Numbered from the stretch's first letter, positions 1 through 11,934 are shown. The stretch: 64,000 nt of DNA from Paguma larvata (GCA_030068075.1 CM057826.1:97391804-97455803), one strand, 5' to 3'. A program made the numbers and translations. The notes: generated by a model from the letters alone, not told the origin.

Positions 1-1181
1 AGCCTCTGTTAAAGACTTCATTCTTCAGACCTGGATGAATTCTATCTAGCCCAAGGTGTTGAGAGAACCAACCAAAGAAAATACAGAATTACTGCCAGTA
101 ATTTTTGGAAAATCAAAAAGAATGGAAAAGGTGTCTGAAAATTGGAAATGGAAAATTACTGTATTCCTAAAAGGAGGGAGAGTAGTATAATTTGGGCTTT
201 GGAAAGTACGATTGCCAACTTAATGTGAAGCCTGGTTATTTAGGAATTACCAGACAGATCACATGTGCAGGTGGCACGGTGAAGCCTCTCATGCTATCCA
301 TCAGAATAAGATGGAGAACTGGACTAAGGGCACAAACACATGGATTTCTGACTGAAAACTGCTTTCCAATGAATGTTGAATGATGAATCAGTAGCCTTCT
401 GGAGGGCAGGATCTGGGGCTATGCTGCAGGATCCTGTTTTTGCTCATCCTGCACATATTTTAGCAACAAAACACAGAAGTCACTTTGTGGCTACTGAGAT
501 AGAAGGAATACAACATATATTGGATTTATAATGAGTCTAAAAATAATCTCTATGGATCATTTATGTACAGAAATGTATGTACATTTTGGAAAGATGTTTA
601 TCAAGAGTGAGGAAAGATATGCACCAAGGTATTAACTTTGGTGAGTGGCATAATAAAATTTTTAATGTTCTTATTTTTGTATATATCTTAGGACATTTTT
701 GGTAATGAAGAAGTATTCCTTTCAAAATAAAGAAAAAATAACAGAGATTTATTTCAAAAAGAAAAAAAAAATCCATTGACTGGAACAATATAAAAACACA
801 CCACATGAAAGTTAACATGAGTAACTTAAAAGTCCTCTATCAAAGTAAAAAGATTTTACAGAAGCATAAAATGGAGGAAAGATGGGTCTGGAATGGTTTA
901 TCTGAAAATATTTGAAAGTCTTGGGTCCAATATCCATATGTGCCAAAAGGTAAACTGATGGGATCACAGACAGTATTAACAGAATATAAAAGTCAGGAAG
1001 AAAGGAAGTGATGGTTCCAATGAATTGTGGTCAGACTTCATACGAAGCACAGTGTCTAGTTCTGAGCTCTGTAGACTAAATGAATATTGATGTCCTAGAG
1101 AGAGGTCAGAGGAGGGTCAGCTGAACAGTGACAGGCTTGAAGACCACATTACCTGTGAACAAGTGACCCATGTTAATTGTT
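1..1181. other. Unique AT-rich DNA, no gene seen
   Basis: I see no repeat with clear landmarks and no exon with splice sites. Frames at 192-383 and 561-818 are short and unsupported. Confidence 0.5.
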
Positions 1182-1424
1182 CTATGTCAGAGAAGATTTT
1201 TTTTTAATATTTATTTATTTTTGAGATTGAGAGAGACAGAGCATGAGTGGGGGAGAGGCAGAGAGAGAGGGAGACACAGAATCCGAAGCAGGCTCCAGAC
1301 TCTGAGCTGTCAGCACAAAGCCCGACGCAGGGCTCGAACTCACAGACCGTGAGATCATAACCAGAGCCGAAGTCGGCCACTTAACCAACTGAGCCACCCA
1401 GACACCCTATGTCAGAGAAGATTT
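1182..1424 (-). mobile_element. Feline-type Can-SINE (SINEC), full length
   Basis: The reverse complement has the tRNA-like head (GGTGTCTGGGTGGCTCAG), a B box, a CT-rich centre and an A tail. A perfect 18-base target-site duplication, CTATGTCAGAGAAGATTT, lies at 1182-1199 and 1407-1424. The body is 1200-1406. Confidence 0.95.
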
Positions 1425-1772
1425 AAGGGATGACAACTCTCATAGCCACAGCTTGGTCAGTATTCAGACAGGACAGAGTAGAATCCACAGAAAAGGTAAA
1501 CCCACCATCAAGTGGCTGTGATTGCAGAGATTTCTAGCAGCTGGAGGCTCAGGAAGGATGATGGAGAACAGGAACACCTTGCAGATAACAACAGACAGAG
1601 GTTCAGGAAAACCCGTAATATCAGGGTTATCTCAGAGCAAAGCACGGGAGCCCAGTCATACTCTGGAACTTAGAAAGAGCTGTCCACTTCCTGAGGCATT
1701 GGAGTGCCGTGCGGGCAACAAATGAGAGAACTCAAAATGTGGATCGAGAGTAAGATTTAGTTAGCACCAACT

Positions 1773-1953
1773 AGGGGTCCTCAAAATGTAGCTCTCACAC
1801 TACCAGCACCAACAACACCTTGGAACCTGTTAGAAACGCACATTTTCGGGCCGAGTCAAGGCCTGTTGAATTCATTAACAACATCCAGCAATCTATATGT
1901 GAACAGACCCTCTGTGATTTTAATGCATGCTCAAGTTTGAGAACCACTGGCTT
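1773..1953 (+). mobile_element. MER20-type DNA transposon (hAT-Charlie)
   Basis: It starts near GGGGTCCTCAAAATG and ends TCAAGTTTGAGAACCACTGG, matching the remembered MER20 terminal inverted repeats. The middle CACCTTGGAACCTGTTAGAAACGC also fits MER20. It is non-coding and old. Confidence 0.8.
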
Positions 1954-1956
1954 AGT

Positions 1957-2110
1957 GATGAAGGGATGTGAACTGCAGAGCCAGAATGCCTGGGTTTAAA
2001 TCCCAGCTCTGCCAATAACTAGCTGTGTGATCTCAATTTCCTCACCTGTAAAATGGGAATAAAAATAGTACCTACCTCACAGAATGGTTCTGAGGATTAA
2101 ATAGGGCACT
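1957..2110 (+). mobile_element. MIR SINE
   Basis: It contains the MIR core: GCCTGGGTTTAAATCCCAGC, then TAGCTGTGTGATC, CTCACCTGTAAAATGGG and GAGGATTAAAT, in consensus order. Confidence 0.9.
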
Positions 2111-2845
2111 CACTTGTGTATCGCCCTGACCGACCAGCAGTGAGGGGCAGCAAGCAGTTCCAGCTGTGGACATTAGGGAACTCAGGGAACCAGGTGGGGG
2201 AGTGTAAAAGCTGGCTCTAAATGTTTGAATGCAGTGCTGCCCTACCCCACATTGCTCCTAAAAAGCAAAACTAAGGCTAAAGGACAAAATACACAATGTT
2301 TTTGATTTAAGATAAGGAAGAACTTTAAAAGCTGTTGGAACTGTCCAGAGATGGAATGAGCCACCGAAGTAGGCTCTTTCCCACTGTGCACACGTAGTCT
2401 GAGATGAGGTCATTATTTGCAAGAGATATCCTGAAACAGATTGCATAATTGGAAGGGAAGTTCAAGGCTCAATGATTCTCTCCACTCTTTAGAATCTAGG
2501 AATCTAGATCTTTGAGCATTTAGACATGCAGTAGGCCCCTGCCTTCTCCCCTTAGGAATGCAGTTGCTTTTAGCATAAATGCTCTCATCCCCACCACCCC
2601 ATTATTTTCTTTTGGCTCATATTTATTTCAGTTTTGGAATCCAGATGTGACCTGATTTTGAATCTGGCAGGATTAACATGTAACAAGAGGGGTTATTGTT
2701 ACATGAATTGTCGCCTTTTTGTTTTCTCCTCCTTACTCTAGACTTTTGGAAAGAAACAAAAGGGGATTTTTATCCCGTTCTCCCCAGAAATAGGAGTTAA
2801 CATTGGTTTTAGATGCCTCAGTAATGCCACACACACACTCACAGA

Positions 2846-2897
2846 ATGAGAGAGGAGGAGAGAGAAAGAAAGAGAGAGATTAAGAGAGAAGGAAATC
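2846..2897. repeat. GA-rich tract
   Basis: Almost pure purine on the plus strand (GAGAGAGGAGGAGAGAGAAAG and similar). It is too irregular for a simple microsatellite, and it is not part of a recognisable SINE. Confidence 0.7.
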
Positions 2898-3321
2898 TTC
2901 AGACTAGGAAGGCAGCCCCAAAGAGCCCTTATTTTCAAATGCCTAGGTATCATCCTGCATGGAGAAAGCCTTCTGTGTTTCAAAGATAAAAGAGGAGAGG
3001 ATTTCTGATGGGATTCACTGGTTTCCAGAATACTAGGAGAGAGGTAGGGCTTGTGGGTTGTCATGGAGGAGGGTTCAACCTGCTGGACCTATGTGATGTC
3101 TACAGAGACCAGATGCCAAATGACTCTGCTTGGCCTTCAGAGCAGAACTGGGACTTTATGTCCAGACTTCTAGTGAAGGCACAGATCCGCTGAAACCTGT
3201 CTAGAGTGGCCTCACCAGCAAACAGAGGGCCAGTTCATAACAACAGCAGTATGTAGGAAAAGGTGCAGTGATGCTGAGGTAATCAGTGGAAAATGAAAAC
3301 CAGATGAGTTTCCTGTCTCCT

Positions 3322-3396
3322 ACACACACACACACAGACACACACACACACACACACATGCACACATGCGTGCACGCGCGCGCGCACACACACACA
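3322..3396. repeat. (CA)n microsatellite with a (CG)n core
   Basis: Alternating purine-pyrimidine sequence of about 75 bases: CA units, then TGCGTGCACGCGCGCGCGCA, then CA units. The frame across it (3201-3458, minus) is a by-product of the repeat. Confidence 0.97.
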
Positions 3397-3865
3397 TCTT
3401 TGGAGACACATCTATAAGGAGCCACTGTCCAAGTCCAAGCGAAGGAAATGACAGACATTAGCAGCTTCTACATGATGCAAAAGGGGTGAATTTTTCTTAT
3501 TTCTAGGAGAATCAGAAGAATTTTTACACTGACTGTTTTTATTAATACAAGATCAATCATCTGAGGTCATACTCAGTGAGTTAAAATTTATAAAGTTGCT
3601 CAATAAATTAAAAATCCATTTGTTTTAACAAAAGTGCAAGTCAATAAAATTTCCTACAAAAAGAAAACAAGCATCACAATCTGAAAACAAGGTTGTATAA
3701 TCATAAGCAATGGCAGTTAGCAGCTCATAGAAAAGTTTCTTATAAACGAGCCAGCCAGGACTGAATTCTATGATGATAAGACACAGAGTAAGAGCATATT
3801 TGACACTTTTTAATAAAATTTTACACAACCTAAGTTTATTTTCTCAGAATCTTCAAAATATGTGA

Positions 3866-4122
3866 TCTGAAAAAAATTTTTTAATTTATTTTTTTAAGAA
3901 ATTTATTGATTTACCTTAAGAGAGACAGAAACAGCCTGAATGGGAGAGAGACAGAGAAAGAGGGAGAAAGAGAGAATCCCAAGCAGGCTCTGTGCTTGCT
4001 CGTGTGCGAGCCCATGTAGGGCTCGAACACACAAAGCCACAAGATCATGACCTGAGCTGAAACCAAGAGTCAGATGCTCAGCTGACTGAGCAACCCAGGC
4101 GCCCCAATCTGAACATTTTTTT
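3866..4122 (-). mobile_element. Feline-type Can-SINE
   Basis: The head reads GGGGCGCCTGGGTTGCTCAG on the minus strand, ending at 4106. The GA-rich centre and T-rich tail complement are at 3885-3970. Imperfect flanking duplications begin with ATCTGAA on both sides. It is older than the 1182-1424 copy. Confidence 0.92.
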
Positions 4123-4387
4123 AATCTTCATTTGTATAAAAGCTTTATTCTCAAAGCTTTATGTCGATACATCAAAGTTTCTGTTTTCCTCAACGTTCTT
4201 ACTATTAAAACCTTCTGATCTTTGATTCCATTTTAATTTCTGAATTAAAAAACCTGAGGGTTTTTAGCTTTCAGTTCTAGAGTGGCCATGGAGAACGTGA
4301 TAATCACATTACTATTTATACTCTTGGGAAATATAGGACATTACAGTTAGGATATTAGAATTATCTGCCACATATTAAATATCTTTT

Positions 4388-4659
4388 AAAAATGTTCAGG
4401 GGTGCCTGGGTGGCTCAGTCAGTTGAGTGTTCGACTTGGGCTCAGGTCATGATCTCCCAGTTCGTGAGTTCAAGCCCCGCATCCGGCTCTGTGCTGACAG
4501 CTCAGAGCCTAGAGTCTGCTTTGGATTCTGTGTCTCCCTCTCTCTCTGCTCTCCCCCTCCCCTGCTCATGCTCTCTCTCTCTCTCTCTCTGTGTCTCTCC
4601 AAAAATAAAACATTAAAAACAAACAAACAAACAAAAAAAAAACAAAAATAAAAATGTTC
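4388..4659 (+). mobile_element. Feline-type Can-SINE with a long (AAAC)n tail
   Basis: The head GGGGTGCCTGGGTGGCTCAG starts near 4399, the (TC)n tract is at 4570-4595, and the A tail has expanded into AAAC units. The 10-base duplication AAAAATGTTC lies at 4388-4397 and 4650-4659. Frames at 4392-4651 are SINE sequence and not genes. Confidence 0.95.
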
Positions 4660-4925
4660 TTAGACCTAGCAGTTCTAAGATTATTGGACAGGTACACAAA
4701 GATGTAGGTACAAAGAAGTATTTTAAATAGTTAAAAGAAGAAAACAATTTAAATATTTAATAAGAGATTTGCTAAACAAATCTAGGTATATTCAATTAAA
4801 CGGAATGTTGTGTGGACACTTAATAAAGATGATGGAAATATACACTGACATTAAAAAGTATTCAGATTATATTGTGAAATTTAAAAAGTTACTAAGCAGC
4901 TTGCATAGCATGGAAGAAGGTCCAG
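4660..4925 (+). mobile_element. Old L1 fragment (L1M type)
   Basis: It has the L1 3'-region phrase order: TTTAATAAGAGATTTGCTAAA, a 'ggaatgttgtgtggacactTAATAAAGATGATG'-like block, then ATTGTGAAATTTAAAAAGTTAC. The first SINE-free base after 4659 continues it. It is diverged and non-coding. Confidence 0.6.
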
Positions 4926-5089
4926 AAGGTTACACACCAAAAGGTTTACAAGGCTTCCAGGGCTCCATGGTAGGATCAAGGGCTTCATCGATACATTTAT
5001 TCTTCCTGTTTTCTTCTCTGTATTTCCTAATGTGGTTACAAGAAAGACGTCTTCCTTGTGTAATTAATAGTTAAAGGAACACAAGGTGG

Positions 5090-6230
5090 AAGAAAAACTA
5101 ACACTTCTACCTCCCATCATGAAGAAACACTCCTTTAGCCCCATGTCGCTTCCAGCTTCTGCCCTATCTCCTATTTCCACTTAGAGCAAATCGTATCCTG
5201 CTGCTTCCGCATTAGTCCCTCTTTTCTCTTGAGTTCCCTCCCTGTACCCCACCAACACCACCACTGTCGGGGGCACCGTTCACCCCCACATTGCCCCTTC
5301 CTCCGGCCTCCTCCTACTCTCTCCTCAGTTTGGACAGAGCCCGTCACAACTGCCTTCTTCCAACACTTTCTCAGTTGGCGCCGGTAGACGCCAGGAGACC
5401 TCTCCCTCTCCCCTCTCCTCCCTGCTCACTGGAAGCTCCTTCTCATTATCCCCTGCCGAAGCCTCCTCATCTCTCTGACCTCATATACCCCAATCAGTAT
5501 CTCCCCTAAATCTCAGACCTCTACAGTCAACTGCTTTTTCTACATTTCCACTTGAATATCTAAAGGATATCTCAAACTAATACACCTAAAAAAACAAAAC
5601 AACAACAACTAAAAAATCCTCTTGATTTCCTTCCACTGCTTCCAAGTTATTAATCCTCTACTCTCCTATCTATTAGGAAATGTTGAAAGCTCTACCTTCA
5701 AAATTTCATGAGTCTGACCATGTCTCAACCACTTCTACTACCACTGCCTCCCGCCAAGCCGCACCATCTGTCTCTGGGTGGAATGTTTGCAGAAGCCTCC
5801 TGTGTTCAGCATGTCCCAGGCATCCTGACCTCCTTGCTGCTTCTTGAACAAGCCACATTCCCTCTGCACTCCTGCCCTTTGTCTTTGCCATTTCCTCTGC
5901 CTAGAATATTCTCCCCCCACATATCCCATGGGTTATCCTCTCACTTTCTTTTGGTTTCTGCTCAGATGTCCTTTATCATCAGAGGGGCCTTTCCTGACCA
6001 CCCTGCCCCACCCCACCTGCATCTCCTTTTGTCTTGCCTTGTTCTGCCCTTGCTTGTCCACAATACCTATTGCTATCTAACATATTATGTATTTGTTATT
6101 GTCTGGCTCTCCCCAGAAAAATCATAAGCCCCATACATGCAGGGATTTGTTCTGCTTGCTGTTGCACTGCCAGCACCAAAAAGAGCAAAACCTGAGTCAG
6201 AATAAGTACTCAGTAAATATTTTTGGAAAG
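5090..6230 (+). mobile_element. Long L2 LINE, sense
   Basis: This is pyrimidine-rich L2 3' sequence with landmark phrases: CTGCTCAGATGTCCTTTATC, GGCCTTTCCTGACCACC, and a 3' end resembling GTACTCAGTAAATATTTTTGG. The frames at 5708-6127 and nearby are L2 remnants and not host genes. About 1.1 kb survives. Confidence 0.85.
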
Positions 6231-6239
6231 AATCACTTG

Positions 6240-7390
6240 TCTAATCTAAGGAGATCTTCTTACATTCTCTGAATTCTTAAACACCTTCGGGGTAGAGGGG
6301 TGAGGTGATGTTCGAGTGTGGCAGGGCAAGGAAAGGAGCCATAGCCCCTTCTTCTGTGAGTCTCAGTCAACTGCAGAGATGCTGGAGTGACGAGCAGAGC
6401 AGGGAACAATGGAAACTGCTTAGAAGTGTTCCAGAACTTCCAATCTGTGTGGGCACCTCTTGGCCTTGACATTGATCCCTGATGTTTCCCACTGTTTGGC
6501 TTAAAAAGGGAAGGAAGAAAAACTACTCTTGGGCAGCAGCTTGATCATAAAGGAAGATGAACTCAGTTCCATGAAAACCCCAGACAAGAGGAGCCGAGTG
6601 TCTTGCTCTTGTTCCTCTGCTCCTCTGAGGTGTAGCTACACTTCTACAGCCCCGATGTCCTGATTCTAGTCCCCTTTGTCCAGCCTTGCTCCCCTGGATC
6701 CCCTGCGATGCACCTGGTTTAGACCAAACACCTGAAAGCATCCTTCTCCCTCCTTCCTTGGTAACTCACAACCTTGTCTAACATGACGCCCACCATCTTG
6801 GTCGACTATGTCTGTCTCATTTGGAGAACAAGTGTCTGGAAATTATTTCAAGGGCTCGACAAAGTTGCAAAATGCCTTGCATCTCTTACAGTGCCCGTGG
6901 TGCCTTTCTGCCATCACTTCAGTAAAGTGGGGAGGTAAAATACAAAGCAAAGTCCAGTGATGGGAACTCAAAGGCAGCCTCTGCCTTTGATTTGCCTGAG
7001 TCTCTGATATTGAGAGCTGAGGGCTGGGGGCCAGGGACAAGGTGCTCTCTTTGCCTCCGTTATCTGTAAATGAACATGAACAAACCACTTCCTCTCTTTC
7101 TGAAGATCCTGTAGGCTTTTGTTTACTTAAGAAAGTATTGTCTGTTGGTCTGAATCTTGGATGTGTACATATATTGCTTTACTGGAAAATCTATTCAGAT
7201 GCAGACATAGGAAGCTGCCTTACCTGAGGAAGAGTAAACTCCAGTACCTGTGGCGTATTTCAGAGCTTGAAATGAGAACACTGCCAGGCATGGTAATTTT
7301 ATTATGCTATTCCATGAGAAAATGATTCCCTATCTTACTTTTGACTTTATGTAATGCTGATGGTGCTGATGTGGTTAATTTCAAAGAGAG
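6240..7390. other. Unique DNA, no gene seen
   Basis: There are several short frames on both strands with no splice-site support. No named repeat is recognised. Confidence 0.45.
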
Positions 7391-7394
7391 TACT

Positions 7395-7500
7395 CATGCA
7401 CTCATTCTGTTATCATTAAACTCACACATACTTATATACAGAACACCTACTATAGTCCTCACACTGGGCTGGATTTGGGGATATAAAGCTGAAAAGAAAA
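7395..7500 (-). mobile_element. L2 3'-end fragment, antisense
   Basis: It reads as the reverse of an L2 tail: AGAACACCTACTATAGTCCTC, then ACTGGGCTGGATTTGGGGAT. It is short and old. Confidence 0.55.
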
Positions 7501-7591
7501 GGCTTTCTGAATGTTGGCCATCCAGCAAGATGAATTACTAAACTGGGGGACCAGAATGCAGAATCTGTGGGATTCCTTGCTGGATTTTTTT

Positions 7592-7631
7592 AGTTCAAGA
7601 ATTCAGTTCAAGAATTCAAGTTCAAGAATTC
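7592..7631. repeat. Three-copy 13-base tandem repeat
   Basis: The unit AGTTCAAGAATTC occurs at 7592-7604 and 7605-7617, and with one extra A at 7618-7631. Each copy holds GAATTC. Confidence 0.95.
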
Positions 7632-7719
7632 GGGAGAGCAAATATTTAGAAAAATGTTTAAAAAATAGCCACTGTTGTGAACAGCAACTCTCAGTTTGCA
7701 TGTAAAAGGCCATTAGTAC

Positions 7720-7885
7720 ATAATTTCATTCAGTTTCTAGAATATTTACTGAACACTTGCTGATGTGTATGAGACCTTCTTAACAGTGGTTATTACTGAG
7801 TGGTAAGGTTAGAGAAGATTTTAATATTTTTTGTTTGCTTTTCTAGTTTCCAAATTTCTTACAGGAAAAAGGTATTACCTCTGGA
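7720..7885. mobile_element. Small old LINE pieces (L2 antisense, then L1ME 3' end-like)
   Basis: TTCATTCAGTTTCTAGAATATTTACTG fits an antisense L2 tail. The following ACAGTGGTTATTACTGAGTGG with TTTGCTTTTCTAG resembles an L1ME 3' UTR. The split and the names are uncertain. Confidence 0.4.
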
Positions 7886-8534
7886 ATTAGAGGAAAATGT
7901 TACTTATTAGATTTAAATTCTCACTACAAGCAAAAGTATTATGATATAGGCCCTCATTTATTATTATGAGAGTGTACGTTGATAGACACTTTCTGGAAAG
8001 TATTTAGCAAAGCAGCAGATGCTTACAATGCCATACATCTCTGCCAGCCTCTGTCCATTTGCCCCCAAGTCACTTCTGCCTTTGCCTGGTCTGCTCTCAA
8101 TTGCAGAGGACTGATCCCTGTGAGTCATGTGTTTTAGACTCCCTGGTCACTTGGCTTTGGGAGATACTAATGAGAAGCTGGGGGTGGGAGGAAAAGAGAA
8201 GGCAGATTCCCCTCCCTCTTTTTACCATGAGTGGTACTTCCAAACTCCATTGCTAGGGATCCATCTCCTGTCCAACAGGCCAAGTGAAGTTCTAGATTCC
8301 ATCAGTGGCTCACAGAGGTAGTAGTGGCTTCAACCCCAAACTCTGGGTTGCCTCGTTTGCCCTGAGTGGCTCCACATATTACTTCTAGAACCTGTATACA
8401 CATTTTGTTTTTTGGCATGAATTTCCCATTGCTAGAAAAGCTTGCATGTTTTTTGTTTACCAGATAAGACTCTGATCGATATTCCATTGGGCCCACCACT
8501 CACTTTTACTAACATATCATAGAGAAATAATCAG

Positions 8535-8605
8535 AGACTGTGACATCAAAGATTTATATCACTGTAGCATTATCATTTGGAAAAAATTAGAAATAACATA
8601 CATGT
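8535..8605 (+). mobile_element. L1 fragment next to the LTR
   Basis: ATCACTGTAGCATTATCATT followed by TACATGTCCAACAGG is the L1 3' phrase 'cattatttataatagc...aaatgtccaacaa'. It is short. Confidence 0.5.
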
Positions 8606-9065
8606 CCAACAGGAAGTTTTGTGGGTTGGACTGTGTTACACAAGAAGATATGTTCAGGCCCCAATCCCTGGTAGTTATGAATGTGATCATAGTTGGAAAT
8701 AGGGTATTTACAGGTATAATTAAGTTCAGATTAGCCATACTCAATTAAATGGGGCCCTAATCCAATGAATGGTGTCCTTATATGAAGAGGGAAGTAGGCA
8801 GACAGACACACAGGAGAGAAGGCCACGTGATGGTGGAGATGAAGATTGGAGGGACACAGCTGCAAGCCAAGGGATACCAAGGATTGCTAGACACCGTTGG
8901 AAGCTACGAGAGGCAAGGAAGGATCTTCCCTAGACTCTTTAGCAGGAGCATGAACATGCCGACACATGGGCTTTAGGCTTCCAACCTTCATAACAGTGAG
9001 AGAATACATATCTGTCATTTTAAGGCACCTAGTTTGTGGTATTTGTTCAGCAGTCTGAGAATAAG
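8606..9065 (+). mobile_element. MaLR-type LTR (ERVL-MaLR, MLT1/MST group)
   Basis: It has the ordered phrases of this LTR group: 'gggttggactgtgt', GGGGCCCTAATCCAATGAATG, GGTGTCCTTATATGAAGAG, AAGGCCACGTGATG, CTGCAAGCCAAGG, then AGGCACCTAGTTTGTGGTATT. It is a solo LTR with no internal viral genes. Confidence 0.8.
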
Positions 9066-9107
9066 TGTTTTAGAAGAACTAAGTGCTCTATCTATCTATC
9101 AAATACA

Positions 9108-9264
9108 TGTATATTTGTATATATACAAATATATACATATTATACATATAGATACAAATTATACATATATATACTATATATAAATATAAATATTTATACA
9201 TATATAAATATTTATACATATATAATATAATATATACTATACATATATATATAAATATATATAT
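9108..9264. repeat. AT-rich TA/TATACA/TAAATA tract
   Basis: About 155 bases of imperfect TATA, ATACATAT and TATAAATAT units with almost no G or C. It abuts the headless SINE at 9266. Confidence 0.95.
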
Positions 9265-9265
9265 A

Positions 9266-9465
9266 TTTGGTTAAGCGTCCAACCTTGGTTCAGATCATGA
9301 TCTCATGGTTTGTGGGTTCAAGCCCTGCATCGGGCTCTGACACAGAGCCCGGAGCCTGCATCAGATTCTGTGTCTCCCTCTGCCCCTCCCCCACTCACTC
9401 TTTCTCTCTCACTCTCTCTCTCTCTCTCTCTCAAATAAAAAACATTAAAAAAATTTTTAAAGTAG
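9266..9465 (+). mobile_element. Can-SINE without its 5' head, joined to an AT tract
   Basis: It starts at GGTTAAGCGTCCAACC, which is about 25 bases into the consensus, so the GGGGCGCCTGGGTGGCTCAG head is missing. The rest is present: B box, TCTC tract, AATAAAAAACATT tail. The left edge abuts the AT repeat at 9108-9264 with no clear target-site duplication. Confidence 0.9.
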
Positions 9466-10814
9466 TGTAAAACGTAGTAAGAGCTTATTTAAAATGCATG
9501 TTACCCCTGCAAAATGAATGTTCCCAAACCCTACATATTCTGATGCAACGAGTTTGGTTTAGCAGCCAGTAATATGTTAGAAATCTTAGCCATCATCAGG
9601 TGGCAGGCTGCTCAGCTACCTGTGGCTGGAGTCAATCACAGTTGGTCCTTAATCTTGTTCTCTGAGATATAATTTAAATTGAGAGACAGAGAGAGAGGAA
9701 AAAAGAGGCCACTTTTCTTGGTTTCCATTCTTTAGTAGTCTCAACCATCAATAGAGTCTTAATTTCCAGCTAATTAAATGTCAATCTTACTTACAAGAGT
9801 TAGTTTCCTTCCATCAGAATTGAGAAGATAGCACTGAAGGCTGATGAGGTGTTTGCCAACTTGTGGAAAGACTTAGATACAGTTTTTCTGATCCCAAATT
9901 ATAGAAATCAAACCTAGCTAACTTAAACATAACCATGTAAGTAACTAACAAATAAATAAGGAAATCCCGGGAAGCACTGAACAACCAGCCTGAAGTGGGG
10001 CTGGACCCAAGGCAGATGGGTCATTAGCATTAGAAACAGTTCCAGACCACTACCCTCGCTCAGCAGCATGTACTCCTGAAATCTGTACTTCTCAGTTCGA
10101 ACTTCCAAATCCTTCAAAGACAAATATCATTGGCTTCATTTAGCTCAGGGGTCCCCTATAGCAATCAACTATGCCTAACAAAGAATAGGGTTGTATAACT
10201 TGGACACAGGAGTTCAGAGCCCAACCATGTGATAGGAGCCAGTTCCCTGAGAAGGAAAACAAGAGAGTGAAAACTGCCCCAAGAAGCTTCTACTCTCCTG
10301 ACTCCCTTTTCCAGCTCCTACTGTTAGTCCTTCTGTGATAACAGATCTCAAACCTTCTCCTAGAATAGATCATTTCTGTCTTCCCTGCCCAGGCTACATT
10401 CCATTCCAAGCCAACCTATTTCTGAAATGCCTCTTGAGTCCTCTCTCACAGATCTCATCCATGTCAAATTTGGATTCTTGTTAATCTTGCATACTTAGGC
10501 ACTTCTGTGAAATCCCCTTTCTGGAGGGGATTCCTTTAGGATCAATGAGATGATACTGCTCTTTAGATAAATGATACCAGGAAATCAGAGCCAGTAAGTC
10601 TTGGTTTGGGATATTTTTCTAGTGGCAGTGATGGTCATGTTGAGTCATCCATACTAGTTTCCCTTGTGACCACTGTCACACATTGGAGAAGCAAATTGAC
10701 TGACTGGGGGGTATAGTCTTTGACTAACTGCAAAACAGGGCTTTTCCCAGAAGGAAGGCTGGGTGGCCAGTGCAAGGAGTGAAGAGTTTATCCAGGCACA
10801 ACAGCACCTAAATG
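9466..10814. other. Unique DNA, no gene seen
   Basis: No named repeat or supported exon. A short GA-rich patch lies near 9680-9710. Confidence 0.45.
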
Positions 10815-11117
10815 AAATCAGTTTTCATTTGTTTTCTGTTTTTGTTTTTTCACATAAAATTTTTCTAATTATTTTTTTAATTTTAATTTAATTTTAATTT
10901 TAGAGAGAGAGCACAAGCCAGGGAGAGGGGCAGGGTGAGGAGAGAGAGGGAGAGAGAAAAAGAGAGAGGGGGGGGAATCTTAAGCAGGCCCCATGCTCAG
11001 CACGGAGTTCAACGTGGGGCTCCATCCCACAACCCTGGGATCATGACCTGAGTCAAAATCAAGAGTCAGACACTTAACCAACTGAGCCACCCAGATGCCT
11101 GGAGTTATCAGTTTTGA
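10815..11117 (-). mobile_element. Can-SINE, old copy
   Basis: The minus-strand head CCAGGCATCTGGGTGGCTCAG ends near 11101. The GA-rich centre includes a run of eight or more G near 10970, and the tail complement is an imperfect ATTTTAATTT tract. ATCAGTTTT occurs on both sides as a decayed duplication. Confidence 0.88.
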
Positions 11118-11374
11118 AAATGACATGTCTATGCCAAGTTAACTCTCTTGCCCCCAATCTCACTCTCAAGGGTAAGCCAACCACACTGTTAAAAATTAAA
11201 GCCATTTCCTTGGGCACGTCTGTACTTGATTCTTTCTCCACAGACAAAACCCTACCTACCACATCATCAAACATGAGCTCTAACAAAACAGCTCTTAAGA
11301 ATCACAGTGCCACAAAACTCAGATATGTTGTCCTCTGAATTGAATTTTTACAAAAAAATATAACGGAATGTTTA

Positions 11375-11565
11375 GCCTACACTAACTGTGTGCCTTCGGG
11401 ACCAGTTACATAACCTCTCTGTGACTGTTTTCTCATCAGTAAGATGGTATAATAATAGTCTCTCCCTCAGGGGATTGTTGAGATGATTAAATAAGTATAA
11501 AAAAATTAGAGCAGTTCCTGGCATGTGGTAAGTGCTCAATAAATGTTAGCCATAATAACATTTCC
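11375..11565 (+). mobile_element. MIR SINE with L2-like 3' end
   Basis: AACCTCTCTGTGACTGTTTTC, CAGTAAGATGG, TTGTTGAGATGATTAAATAAG and GTAAGTGCTCAATAAATGTTAG follow MIR consensus order. Confidence 0.85.
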
Positions 11566-11934
11566 TGACACCCTCAGGTAAAGTTTGATGTTCCTAGTCT
11601 CTCTGAAAGCATCCTGCACTGTAAATGTTAGCTTATGTCTTTTTCCACCCATAGATGAGGGCATCAGGTGGGAGCTCCTTCATGCTTTAACGTCTAGCAC
11701 CCAAGGAGTCAATGATGTTGAATACACGTGTGAATGGTTGCTGGGGAACAGGGTGCTTCATCAGGACTGGGATGCAATGGAAAGAACTGTGACCCTAAGC
11801 TTCATTAGCCCATGAGAAGAGTGCATGTGTTCATTGGTGGGGGTGGGGGTGGTTGCCAAGAGGTCATAAGGAGAGAGTGAAGAGGACTCTTGGTTTTGTG
11901 TGACCTTGGGCAAGTTGTTCAACCATGCTCAGGC

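Noticed and set aside
3201..3458. Cysteine- and valine-rich minus-strand frame
   Set aside because: It is the translation of the CA/CG microsatellite.
4392..4651. Overlapping plus-strand frames of 74 codons
   Set aside because: They lie wholly inside a Can-SINE. Similar frames recur in nearly every SINE in the window.
5291..6127. Proline- and leucine-rich frames, including one of 139 codons
   Set aside because: The sequence is a sense L2 LINE. Its pyrimidine-rich composition opens frames by chance.
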